From positions 1-22,754 of the IMG/VR virus record IMGVR_UViG_3300031275_000002: 22,754 nucleotides of DNA; one strand, 5' to 3'. Made by a program: the position numbers and the translations under genes. Below, in pieces: positions 8,495 to 15,410 of this stretch. How positions within the stretch are numbered: the stretch's first letter is position 1; each line of letters opens with the position of its first letter. The notes under the pieces were generated by a model. That model was not told where the DNA came from. It worked only from the letters and a program-made list of their open reading frames with translations, and searched no databases. Origin of the DNA: a virus.

Positions 8495-10372
8495 TCACCT
8501 CACAATATTTGGCCTTCTTCTTTCTATACGTCTGGTTCTTGGATTTATAATCCTACTATGTGCCTTTTGTGATAGCACATTCAACATTTCATCTGATAAT
8601 TGTTCAGAAGGAACACCTGACAATAGAGGCATCCCCTTAACCTCCGGCTGATTTCTAATAATTCTTTCCAACAAACTGGGTTTTCCTCTTTCCCTCTCAC
8701 GCTGATTTCCCCTTGTCTTCACCACATACTTACTTTCAGCCAAAGTGTCAATAGCGTCATCGTGTTGCAGTAGTGCCAAATCCATTGTAAAATCTGCGGT
8801 CTGGGCATATAGCTCATTATATGGCCAAGTATTTGCCAAATGAGCCGGATACTTTATCCTACCAGAAGTAAACCTCCATTCCAAAGCGGACGATATTCTC
8901 TGTGCCTTGGACTCACGTGCGGGATATGTAATAGGAAAAACCCTACCTCTCCACTGTGGCCCCACATGAGCTTCTTGTTCTGCCACATAATCCCTCAAAG
9001 CCTCCACAAATGCCTTCTGTATACTCACCGCTTCAATCCCTATTACCCTTGGCTGCCAAGCCAAACCCGTTTCCCATATCATCCGCATCAAAGTAGCATC
9101 TTTTGCCCGCCCAAGCCACATATTTAGAATCCACATTGTCATCAACGTATCAAATCCAACAACTGCGATACAGGAATAATCATTATATGAGGTCAGTCCA
9201 GAAGCGTAGTCAAACAGTATTGCACGGAACATAGGCTTAACCAACTCACAATAAGGCTTTTCTTCTTCAACATAAACTCTTCCTGCGGGGGTATCTTTTC
9301 TCTCAAACCACTTTATCTTGCCAGTATGATTGAGAGGATTTCTCATATCCATCTCGCCTTCTACAATATATTCATTCTTCTTTGGGTCAACCTGTAGAAT
9401 CCTATCCTGTGGACTTATTGGTTCGTTAAGATATTCTGAATGGAATGCACTCGGTCCAATTTCCTCAAGACGGGCATCCAATACTTCTTTGGGCCACTTC
9501 TCCGGCCACAGCAAATAAACTTTTTTAGGGTCATCCTCATCTGTAGCTATAGCCTTCAGAACTTTCCTATTCCATACATTGAAACGAGGGTCATCATCAC
9601 TCATCGTAGCCCGATACAGAAATGCCTTTCTATCTATCAACGTACCTATCCAGAAGATACACGAACCAGCCTCCAACATAGGTATAATCTGTCGGAACAA
9701 AATCATCTCAAACTTCTCAAGCAGTGCCATACGAGAAGTTTCTGAATCAGAGTCGGGGTCATTCTCTGGGTCATCCAGTATAAATAGTTTGGGACGTCCT
9801 CCCCTTTTCTTTCCCATAACAGATAATCCACGAATCTTAGAACCGATATTAAGACTCAAATGACTGTGATTCCAAAGAGCCTGTCCCCGTTTAGGCTGTA
9901 GTATACCAAAGTCATTTATGATAAGTTCGTTCTCTTGGAACTGATTCATTATGGTGTCGAACCTATCCGTCATCTGCCTATCGGTAGAAAGAGCAATAGT
10001 AATATCAAAAAACGGACGAGTCAGTGACAATAACATCGACATCTCTTCCGTGATAACAGAACTCTTGGCAAATCCGCGGGGGGCGGCATAGGCATTACGA
10101 CCGAACTGTCCTAAATCTCTTATCATACTATAATGAAAATCTGGACTTTCGGAGAAACCCTTCTTGTAAAATGGGGCTTGTTTAGAATTACATAAATATA
10201 TTCTTCTAAAGGTATTCCACGCTATAACCAGTTTGATTGGTGTGGACTGGTCACACAATACAGACAATCTTGCCTGTCTTTGACCATCAATAGTCAAATC
10301 CCCATAATCTCTTGGAAGAGGCCAGAACGGATTACTCTTATCCCTTATTCCATTTTTATCGAACCAGTCCAA
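8495..10372 (-). CDS. terL: Terminase large subunit (packaging ATPase-nuclease)
   Basis: 625 aa with a TTG start. The sequence GAGGAGAAATAG lies directly before the TTG at 10372, and the next in-frame ATG is about 80 codons on, so the TTG is well supported. The ATPase domain has a Walker A-like AAPRGFAKSS at residues 96-105 and a Walker B KLFILDDPE at residues 195-203. The RNase H-like nuclease domain shows the expected acidic residues: D388 in ILFDYASG, E447 in VIGIEAVS and the HDDAIDTLAE stretch at residues 537-546. Both activities are therefore apparently intact. The enzyme cuts concatemeric DNA and drives it through the portal. It lies a few genes upstream of portal, with methyltransferase genes inserted between. 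The small terminase is not certain (see the HTH gene and the 217-aa gene). Confidence 0.95.
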   Translation of the reverse strand: MDWFDKNGIRDKSNPFWPLPRDYGDLTIDGQRQARLSVLCDQSTPIKLVIAWNTFRRIYLCNSKQAPFYKKGFSESPDFHYSMIRDLGQFGRNAYAAPRGFAKSSVITEEMSMLLSLTRPFFDITIALSTDRQMTDRFDTIMNQFQENELIINDFGILQPKRGQALWNHSHLSLNIGSKIRGLSVMGKKRGGRPKLFILDDPENDPDSDSETSRMALLEKFEMILFRQIIPMLEAGSCIFWIGTLIDRKAFLYRATMSDDDPRFNVWNRKVLKAIATDEDDPKKVYLLWPEKWPKEVLDARLEEIGPSAFHSEYLNEPISPQDRILQVDPKKNEYIVEGEMDMRNPLNHTGKIKWFERKDTPAGRVYVEEEKPYCELVKPMFRAILFDYASGLTSYNDYSCIAVVGFDTLMTMWILNMWLGRAKDATLMRMIWETGLAWQPRVIGIEAVSIQKAFVEALRDYVAEQEAHVGPQWRGRVFPITYPARESKAQRISSALEWRFTSGRIKYPAHLANTWPYNELYAQTADFTMDLALLQHDDAIDTLAESKYVVKTRGNQRERERGKPSLLERIIRNQPEVKGMPLLSGVPSEQLSDEMLNVLSQKAHSRIINPRTRRIERRRPNIVR

Positions 10373-11053
10373 CTATTTCTCCTCAAATAATCCTATCAAA
10401 TCCCCCATACTTTCCACGACTGGTAAAAATCTGATTGCATCATTCAACGCTGCTGATACAGCCACGGATGCAGTCCAGAAGGCATTACCAATATTAGTTC
10501 CCATCACCATCTTCAAACATGGCCACAGAGCATCTACATATCCATTCGTAGTGACGATAGTATACACATAGAGAGGAATATCACATTCCTTTGGAACAAC
10601 CCACGTATGAACATACGGGAGACCACGTGGCTGAGAACATATCGTATTAATCATGTGACCGACAGTGGACACATTAAATGAATCACTTTTGATAAAATCC
10701 TTCAATGCTTTGAGTTCCTTTTCCTCCGCAGGCTCGACCTGCATCAACAATCCCTCACTAGGAACTGGTTTAGTCGTCTCCGCAGACTCCTGGGAAGAGA
10801 TTGTCACCGGATGCTGGGGGGCGGTGTTTGATACAGGGCTTATAGGAGGAATCATCACTGGTTTGTTGTTCTGTATCACCATCGTTGGTTCTTCCGTTGG
10901 ACTCCCCATCTTCAATCTGTCCTCCAGACTCGCCTCGCTCATCGCCTGTTGAACCATCTCGTCCTGTGTCTGCTCCGACGGAACTTCCTCGTTCATCCTC
11001 GGTTTCAGGGCTTCCTCCACCGATGGCTTTTGGTTCTTCTTTTTTTCGGTCAT
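10373..11053 (-). CDS. Unknown protein overlapping the upstream gene out of frame
   Basis: 226 aa. The ATG at 11053 has a strong AGGAG seven bases upstream, although it lies inside the preceding gene. Residues 1-100 are charged and Pro/Gln/Glu-rich, probably disordered. Residues 104-226 look folded, with KELKALKDFIKSD, a VVPKECDIPLYVYTIV strand region and a hydrophobic AFWTASVAVSAALN helix. Its stop is directly followed by the terminase TTG start. If translation began at the internal ATG (10744) the overlap would vanish, but that codon lacks an equally clear ribosome site. Position just before the large terminase makes a packaging or head accessory plausible. No family was recognised. Confidence 0.7.
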   Translation of the reverse strand: MTEKKKNQKPSVEEALKPRMNEEVPSEQTQDEMVQQAMSEASLEDRLKMGSPTEEPTMVIQNNKPVMIPPISPVSNTAPQHPVTISSQESAETTKPVPSEGLLMQVEPAEEKELKALKDFIKSDSFNVSTVGHMINTICSQPRGLPYVHTWVVPKECDIPLYVYTIVTTNGYVDALWPCLKMVMGTNIGNAFWTASVAVSAALNDAIRFLPVVESMGDLIGLFEEK

Positions 11054-11423
11054 CTGATTTCTCCTCTTTATTTACAATTGTGGATTTAACTTCTTTAGTA
11101 GGATTTAACGATTGTATCATACGCCTGGCACTAAATGTAGTAAATTCTCCATCTTGGCCTGGGATAGTTTTGGATACTTTGGCTGCCATGCCAGAGGACT
11201 CTGCTGATTCTTGGAGTAACTTGCGGAGATGCTTAATAGCTGTCATTTTTGCACCAAGATTTACATTTTGCCTGGCAACAGAGAGTGTTTCTAATATTTC
11301 TTGGGAACAGTCCCACCCAAGTTGTTGAAAAATGGATGTAACAATGTTGGCATCATTAAAACTAAGGATAGCCGCAGTAACATCTTCTATAGACAGTTCG
11401 TTTTGTTTTTGTATTTCGTCCAT
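10770..11423 (-). CDS. Unknown protein with folded N-terminus and acidic low-complexity tail
   Basis: 217 aa from the ATG at 11423. A TTG at 11435 in the same frame is an alternative start. Residues 1-110 look like a compact helical domain with LSIEDVTAAILSFND, QEILETLSVARQ and AKMTAIKHLRKLLQE. From about residue 125 to the end the chain becomes Gly/Asp/Glu/Ser/Thr-rich, and this part coincides with the 284-base overlap with the next gene. The overlap starts close to a run of seven A residues, so a frameshift or an assembly indel that would fuse the folded part to the next frame must be considered. The helical N-terminus and location near terL would allow a small-terminase role, but no signature supports it firmly. 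Confidence 0.65.
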   Translation of the reverse strand: MDEIQKQNELSIEDVTAAILSFNDANIVTSIFQQLGWDCSQEILETLSVARQNVNLGAKMTAIKHLRKLLQESAESSGMAAKVSKTIPGQDGEFTTFSARRMIQSLNPTKEVKSTIVNKEEKSDDRKKEEPKAIGGGSPETEDERGSSVGADTGRDGSTGDERGESGGQIEDGESNGRTNDGDTEQQTSDDSSYKPCIKHRPPASGDNLFPGVCGDD

Positions 11424-11424
11424 A

Positions 11425-11514
11425 TTAATTAACAACGCCTATCAGTAGAACTATAATAACAAAGAAAAATATTGTCGTTATTATGTCGCCGATGTTGAAA
11501 TCATTTTCATTCAT
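11425..11514 (-). CDS. 29-aa single-span membrane peptide
   Basis: The ATG at 11514 overlaps the stop of the DUF4326 gene as ATGA, and the TAA ends two bases before the next ATG start. The peptide has an acidic N-terminus (MNENDFNIGD) and then one uninterrupted hydrophobic segment (IITTIFFFVIIVLLIGVV). The exact fit between neighbours and the clean membrane profile support a real gene. Such micro-proteins in phage operons can act as holin-like, antiholin or superinfection proteins. None of these roles can be shown here. Confidence 0.55.
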   Translation of the reverse strand: MNENDFNIGDIITTIFFFVIIVLLIGVVN

Positions 11515-11807
11515 CCCTTATTGCATTTCAATTTCTTTTGCAATAACTCTATTAATACATCTCCGTGACATTTCTTAGGCCAACAGAAACAACCAAGTCT
11601 TTTTCCCCTCAATTCCTCTAATGAATTCATTAGATGTTTTTGGCCAATAATCCAATTCCTGTATTTGTCTATAACTTGTTCCCTACTACCATGTATTCCT
11701 ATGCTAAATGGATTACCCCATTTAGATGGCCTGCCTATGTAAATATCGTAAGCAGTACCGTGTGTTATATTAACAATCGTTGTTCTACTTATCCCCATGA
11801 GCATCAT
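11511..11807 (-). CDS. DUF4326 domain protein
   Basis: Up to 98 aa. It matches the DUF4326 pattern well: IYIGRPSKWGNPF, then VIDKYRNWI, then LEELRGKRLGCFCWPKKCHG and DVLIEL at the C-terminus. The paired Cys and the Lys-Lys-Cys-His-Gly segment are the conserved core of this small family, found in many phages and bacteria. The biochemical role is unknown to me. Three in-frame ATGs lie at 11807, 11804 and 11798. The last has AAGG nine bases upstream and gives the most family-like start (MGISRTTIVN). The beginning overlaps the end of the HTH gene, and the end overlaps the membrane peptide by ATGA, so translation is probably coupled. Confidence 0.85.
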   Translation of the reverse strand: MMLMGISRTTIVNITHGTAYDIYIGRPSKWGNPFSIGIHGSREQVIDKYRNWIIGQKHLMNSLEELRGKRLGCFCWPKKCHGDVLIELLQKKLKCNKG

Positions 11808-12219
11808 CCTTTTTAGGTCTACCTTGCTTGGGACTTATTAGTTTCTTAATAACCGAATTATCTTTGCCTTCTGATGCCACCATCTCTGCAAGTATTTCGG
11901 GTTTAGCCGCCAGTTCTAAAATATCATCCGTAACTTGAGTCATATACTCATTGTTGTTTATGAAACGTGGATTATTCTTGGCCTTACTACCAGGGAATAT
12001 GAAACCATTTGCACCTGGGCGGGACAATACAAATAGTATACGTTTTAGAGTAACCAGACTAAAGTATACTTCCTTTCCAATATAGAATGGTTTGATACGA
12101 AGGGCACGAAGGTATTTCATGGCCGTTCTTCGAGTCACATGGAAGACCTGCTCTATGTATTTCAATTCGACGACTGGGCCGAATCCGAAATCTTTTTGTG
12201 GAGGCAAATCAAGACTCAT
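11785..12219 (-). CDS. Winged-HTH DNA-binding protein, small-terminase or excisionase-like candidate
   Basis: 144 aa, ATG at 12219 with AAGGAG seven bases upstream. Residues 19-60 form an HTH of the MerR/excisionase type: LKYIEQVFHVTRRTAMKYLR, followed by a wing-like PFYIGKEVYFS and then LVTLKRIL. The middle is positively charged and the C-terminus ends in a Lys-rich tail (KKLISPKQGRPKKDD). A protein of this size and fold four genes ahead of terL could be the small terminase, which binds the packaging site. A transcription regulator acting on the intergenic repeats is the main alternative. It is the clearest HTH DNA-binding protein in the window. Confidence 0.65.
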   Translation of the reverse strand: MSLDLPPQKDFGFGPVVELKYIEQVFHVTRRTAMKYLRALRIKPFYIGKEVYFSLVTLKRILFVLSRPGANGFIFPGSKAKNNPRFINNNEYMTQVTDDILELAAKPEILAEMVASEGKDNSVIKKLISPKQGRPKKDDAHGDK

Positions 12220-12313
12220 TAAGTCTCCTTTGTGTTAAGTCTACATAACCGTCTGGTATCTTCTTCATTTCGGCAATTGCATCACCACAGATAAGTTGAT
12301 TGGATTCTGTCAT
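12209..12313 (-). pseudogene. Collapsed methyltransferase remnant (34 codons)
   Basis: The ATG at 12313 overlaps the MT-A70 stop as ATGA, and the stop lies inside the next gene's start region. The peptide begins like a beta-class methyltransferase: NQLICGDAIAEMKKIPDG corresponds to the opening of that family and aligns with LYEGDCLEVLKD of the gene at 6828-8015. It ends with YVDLTQRRLNES, which resembles the C-terminal helix of the same family (compare NYCEIARNRLKS there). The catalytic DPPY and AdoMet motifs between are absent. It therefore looks like an internal deletion joining the two ends, perhaps across similar VDL-coding sequence. It may still be translated to couple its neighbours. 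It contains the AAGGAG ribosome site of the HTH gene. Confidence 0.6.
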
Positions 12314-12984
12314 AATATTTCATCCTGCCCGTGTTCCGCGTTCTGTGGTAGGTTCTCATTTGAATCGGCGGTTGATTGTTGCGCACCAACCCTATCACCT
12401 ACGAACCGTTCTCCGATTCTGTACGTCTCCAATGGCTTACTAACGGGCAGGATAACTCCACAAATTTTACTATTTATTTCGTTACCACACGCGTCCCACC
12501 CTTCTGCATATTCTCTGGCGAATAATTCAATCTTTGGAGGATGACTAACTATGTCTATCATCTTTCTCATCTCATCCGGTTTGGAACTATGTTCAGTTCT
12601 AATAGCCTGAAACGCTGTAACCCCCTGCGCCCTTTTACCATTGGGAAGGGTACGGTAAGGCAGCATCCCTCTTCGACCAAATAAACAATGTTCGGACAAA
12701 CCACGGTAATATTGACCAAGGCCCTTTCTATCTTTCATCCATGTAATCGTGGTTATATATTGGAATCCCCAAACCGACATCACTTTAAGCGCATCAGAAA
12801 GATAGTTGTTGGTTGTCCACAAGTACAGATGGCAATTATCATCAGCTATTTGCTTAATAACAGATGACATCATCATAATGTCATGTACCGACATAAGAGA
12901 ATAATGCTTATCCGCTCCTCTTTTGATTTTGCCGCCGCCAACTTCGGGCCAAGGGGGATCGGCATAGATAGTTTTATATTTCAT
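12310..12984 (-). CDS. MT-A70 family adenine N6-methyltransferase
   Basis: 224 aa. It opens with YKTIYADPPWPEVGGG, the DPPW catalytic motif of MT-A70 (PF05063) enzymes. Family features follow in order: HYSLMSVHDIM, CHLYLWTTNNYL, MSVWGFQYITTITWMK, HCLFGRRG and HSSKPDEMRKMI, then the conserved IELFAREYAEGWDACGNE. The family transfers methyl from AdoMet to N6 of adenine. In phages the substrate is normally DNA, so this is probably a third modification enzyme of the operon. Residues 178-224 form a polar extension after the conserved core. The ATG at 12984 has AAGG seven bases upstream and overlaps the stop of the 54-aa gene. The end overlaps the methyltransferase remnant. Confidence 0.9.
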   Translation of the reverse strand: MKYKTIYADPPWPEVGGGKIKRGADKHYSLMSVHDIMMMSSVIKQIADDNCHLYLWTTNNYLSDALKVMSVWGFQYITTITWMKDRKGLGQYYRGLSEHCLFGRRGMLPYRTLPNGKRAQGVTAFQAIRTEHSSKPDEMRKMIDIVSHPPKIELFAREYAEGWDACGNEINSKICGVILPVSKPLETYRIGERFVGDRVGAQQSTADSNENLPQNAEHGQDEIL

Positions 12985-13145
12985 TTCATAACCTTTCCGT
13001 CTCTAATTATCAAACCTTTCCTCCGCAAGTTGTCCATTCGACTTTCAAACTCTTTTGCCGTAATATCACCAAAAGCAAGAGTATATCTTAACTCTTCCTC
13101 CTCACGTCCAATTAAACTCTTTCTTCGGCGACTACCCTTACCCAT
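12981..13145 (-). CDS. 54-aa basic protein of unknown function
   Basis: ATG at 13145, one base after the previous stop, with AGGAGG about twelve bases upstream. The stop overlaps the MT-A70 start as ATGA. The N-terminus is strongly basic (MGKGSRRRKSLIGREEEE). A predicted helical part follows (LRYTLAFGDITAKEFESRMD), then NLRRKGLIIRDGKV, which resembles the recognition part of a small winged-helix fold. A DNA-binding accessory is possible. No family was recognised. Confidence 0.6.
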   Translation of the reverse strand: MGKGSRRRKSLIGREEEELRYTLAFGDITAKEFESRMDNLRRKGLIIRDGKVMK

Positions 13146-13146
13146 C

Positions 13147-13326
13147 TTATATAATAACCTCCTCTGGCCATTTACAGGTGACTTTTTCTTTGGTCTCGTC
13201 AGTATAGCAGTCTAGTGTATCTACATCTAGACCTTCCACATATTGCATAGCATCTGATTGGTCTTCCGCATCTACCTCAATAGTTCCGGTAATCCTCATT
13301 TCAAATGGTACTCTCCATCGTTTCAT
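13147..13326 (-). CDS. 59-aa small phage protein of unknown function
   Basis: The ATG at 13326 has AAAGGA seven bases upstream and overlaps the end of the HNH/AP2 gene by 26 bases. A second in-frame ATG at 13299 would avoid the overlap but has a poorer ribosome site. The sequence alternates strands and one acidic helix: RITGTIEVDAEDQSDAMQYV, then TLDCYTDETKEKVTCKWPEE. The pattern suggests a small alpha/beta fold. No function was recognised. Confidence 0.6.
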   Translation of the reverse strand: MKRWRVPFEMRITGTIEVDAEDQSDAMQYVEGLDVDTLDCYTDETKEKVTCKWPEEVII

Positions 13327-14491
13327 CTGTTTTTCCTTTCTTGGTTTGGTATCGCTTCATATCACGCAATTTTCGGCATACATTACACTCCCCCTTGAGT
13401 CTAAGTTCTCCTTTATATTTGTATTCTTGGAAATATTCATTAGTTGCAGGTTTTGACTCCCCACATTTAATACATTCTTTATATTCAAAACTTAGGGGAT
13501 TAGGTTGTCGCATAAGTTCATCTGGGTCTGGCAAATCTGATTTGCTTTTGTCGGCCTCGTTGAAACAATCCTCACATACTTTCAGAGAGCCATGAGGAGT
13601 TGAAATCAAGAATGTCACACCAAGTGGAGTTATTTTGTTGCACTTTTGACATATAGGATTTATATTCTCAGTAGTTAATCTTTTGGACTTGGCTTTAGAG
13701 TACACTTCAGAGAGAGGGCCATACCTTGCCTTTACATACTTCTCACAGGCGGACAAGGCTTCATCTTCTGTGGGATAGAATCTGTCCATTATTAGTAGGG
13801 GACGTGGTTGTTTGGGGTCGTCAAATAGAGCAGCTTCATATCCCAGTTGAGTTTTGTGGTTACGACATCTTATAGCTTGTATAGACTCTTCATCGACTGG
13901 AAATCCATCTTCACCGATATAGTTGGAACGTGGGAAGTTGAGAACATCGTCAGACAATCCTTTTATAACACATATTAAGTCCCTATATCTGGCCGCTACT
14001 ATATCTAAGCCGAATTGTTTTAGACACTCTGTATTTCCAGATTCAGTTTCTTTACTATTCAAAAATGCTCTCCACATCTTGCGTGATTTAATCCAAGAGA
14101 CCCCTTTGTACTTTGAAACAGGAATTTCAGGTGTCTTCTCTTTTATCAATTTGAGATTATCAAAGCGCACATCGAGCATAGCATTAGAATCCACAGCAGG
14201 ATATAATAATTCGCCAGTATCATAGTCCTGTCCCGGAACAAGGGTATTGAAAGTCTGTAGAAATTCAACGTATTCATAGTCTGTCCCTTGTTTTAGACCG
14301 TGAAATCCCATTACGAAATCATGGAACCACTGTTTCTCACCTGTAGTACTATTTCTTATCCATCCAACACTATAATTTCCTGGAACTGGTTCGTGACCAT
14401 AGACATAACGGCCATTTTTGATGTGGTCATAGACATCAGAATCCAGCACTAAATGACGTTGTGTGCCTATATGTATAGCTCGTACTTTCAT
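13301..14491 (-). CDS. Degenerate HNH/AP2 homing-endonuclease-like protein with two zinc ribbons
   Basis: 396 aa, ATG at 14491 overlapping the 40-aa gene stop as ATGA. Residues 10-117 follow the HNH homing-endonuclease layout: VLDSDVYDHI, WFHDFVMG and LDVRFDNLKLI. However, the usual central VDHxxG segment before LDxRxxNL reads AVDSNAM, so the metal/catalytic His is missing, and a loop of about 35 residues is inserted. Residues 126-188 are an AP2-like DNA-binding domain (SKYKGVSWIKSRKMWRAF, then AARYRD and VLNFP). Two zinc ribbons follow: C281/C284/C306/C309 and C340/C343/C369/C372. The second has the KECIKCGESKPATNEYF signature common next to HNH domains. It is more likely a DNA-binding protein derived from a mobile endonuclease than an active nuclease. 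Confidence 0.7.
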   Translation of the reverse strand: MKVRAIHIGTQRHLVLDSDVYDHIKNGRYVYGHEPVPGNYSVGWIRNSTTGEKQWFHDFVMGFHGLKQGTDYEYVEFLQTFNTLVPGQDYDTGELLYPAVDSNAMLDVRFDNLKLIKEKTPEIPVSKYKGVSWIKSRKMWRAFLNSKETESGNTECLKQFGLDIVAARYRDLICVIKGLSDDVLNFPRSNYIGEDGFPVDEESIQAIRCRNHKTQLGYEAALFDDPKQPRPLLIMDRFYPTEDEALSACEKYVKARYGPLSEVYSKAKSKRLTTENINPICQKCNKITPLGVTFLISTPHGSLKVCEDCFNEADKSKSDLPDPDELMRQPNPLSFEYKECIKCGESKPATNEYFQEYKYKGELRLKGECNVCRKLRDMKRYQTKKGKTDETMESTI

Positions 14492-14610
14492 TTCATATTC
14501 TCAATGGCATCTTCACATGCATCTATGATGGATTCTAATTCATCCTGTGCGAACCCCCCACATTCTATTTCAAATATGATAATATCTGCTCTGCTCTTTT
14601 CATTATCCAT
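14488..14610 (-). CDS. 40-aa acidic protein of unknown function
   Basis: The start is taken at the ATG at 14610, which has AGGAG seven bases upstream and lies just after the stop of the preceding gene. A longer frame back to 14673 would overlap that gene without a ribosome site. The peptide is acidic and probably helical (FAQDELESIIDACEDAIENM). The stop overlaps the HNH/AP2 start. No family was recognised. Confidence 0.55.
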   Translation of the reverse strand: MDNEKSRADIIIFEIECGGFAQDELESIIDACEDAIENMK

Positions 14611-14620
14611 TTTATCTCTC

Positions 14621-14989
14621 CTAATGCCAGCGGGGTTGGTGTGGAGGTTTGTCTTCGAGACGGTCTCGGACAAGACGATTTAGCAAGTCGTCTGGGAACG
14701 GATCATTGATATTGAGCTTGTAGTGCAACCCCATCCCACGCATTACTTCTATGGAGTCATCTTTAGTATTATACAGTAATTCATCGCCGAAGTCGATTAT
14801 GATCGGTTTTCGGACATAGAAGAAATGCCAAGATTTGCCCTGGGCTAAGGCTGCCTTGTGGCCTAAATCGAATGGAATGATACAAGGATAATCCTCGTAG
14901 GATGTTACTACATAATGATTATTGTGGTCGAATACTTCGACGACGACACTACGTCGGATACCGTTGGGTAGTTTTCCTGCTCTTCTCAT
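14621..14989 (-). CDS. Unknown protein, first gene of the late leftward operon
   Basis: 122 aa. There is no Shine-Dalgarno sequence before the ATG at 14989. A TATACT box ends six bases upstream, so the mRNA probably starts at or next to the ATG (leaderless). The protein alternates strands and turns (VVVEVFDHNNHYVVTSYEDY, then HFFYVRKPIIIDFGDELLY) and ends with a basic, His/Pro-rich tail (RLEDKPPHQPRWH). There is no signal peptide or membrane segment. Being first in a roughly 15-kb unit, it may be expressed at a different level from the downstream genes. No family was recognised. Confidence 0.6.
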   Translation of the reverse strand: MRRAGKLPNGIRRSVVVEVFDHNNHYVVTSYEDYPCIIPFDLGHKAALAQGKSWHFFYVRKPIIIDFGDELLYNTKDDSIEVMRGMGLHYKLNINDPFPDDLLNRLVRDRLEDKPPHQPRWH

Positions 14990-14995
14990 AATTAT

Positions 14996-15023
14996 AGTAT
15001 AGCATATTTGACGAAAAGTTCAA
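14996..15023 (-). promoter_or_regulatory. Sigma70-like promoter of the late operon, leaderless architecture
   Basis: Reading the minus strand: TTGAAC (15018-15023), a 16-base spacer, TATACT (14996-15001), then six bases to the ATG at 14989. Transcription from such a -10 would begin at about the ATG. The spacer contains one complete copy of the TTTGACGAAA motif (15007-15016), so a protein bound there would compete with RNA polymerase. No ribosome binding site is present, which agrees with a leaderless message. Confidence 0.65.
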
Positions 15024-15410
15024 TGGGTTATTTGACGAAAAATATAAATTTTATTTGTATAATAAGTGGATTAGTATAATCTATTTATTTTAGGTTTTGA
15101 CGGATTTTGACGAAAAAAGTGGAGTAAAATGGTATATAAATAAGGGCTGTTTTGACGAAAGAAATCCCCGATATTGAAACAAAAAGTCAGTTTTTCTATT
15201 TCTGTCATATTTCGTCAAGAAAATACGGTGACATCGAAAAATGTGTTTGACGAAATTTTTTTTAGTCACCCTCATTTTCATCGAAATAAAAGGGGTAGTG
15301 ACATTGACCCCCCTTGGTACATCAGAAATGGAGGGTATGTCACTCGAAAATTTGACGAAAACTGTAAAATCGGTATTTTTATTCGTCAGCCCCTCCGCAG
15401 GTTCGTCAAA
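15007..15410. repeat. Array of the decamer TTTGACGAAA
   Basis: Exact copies on the plus strand start at 15007, 15031, 15106, 15151, 15246 and 15351. Inverted near-exact copies are TTTCGTCAAG at 15210 and GTTCGTCAAA at 15401. Partial copies lie at 15096 (TTTGACGGAT) and 15382 (TTCGTCAG). Spacing is irregular (24-105 bases). One further inverted exact copy lies at 20376-20385. No copy was seen inside a confident gene. The site contains TTGACG, but most copies have no -10 at the proper distance, so they are not simply -35 boxes. Protein-binding sites (operators or iterons) are inferred. Confidence 0.7.

Noticed and set aside
14611-14673. N-terminal extension of the 40-aa gene
   Set aside because: It would overlap the upstream gene and ignore the AGGAG placed seven bases before the ATG at 14610.
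15007-15363. TTTGACGAAA copies as plain -35 promoter boxes
   Set aside because: TTGACG resembles a -35, but most copies lack a -10 at 16-18 bases. The best case (15352-15379) has only a weak TATTTT.
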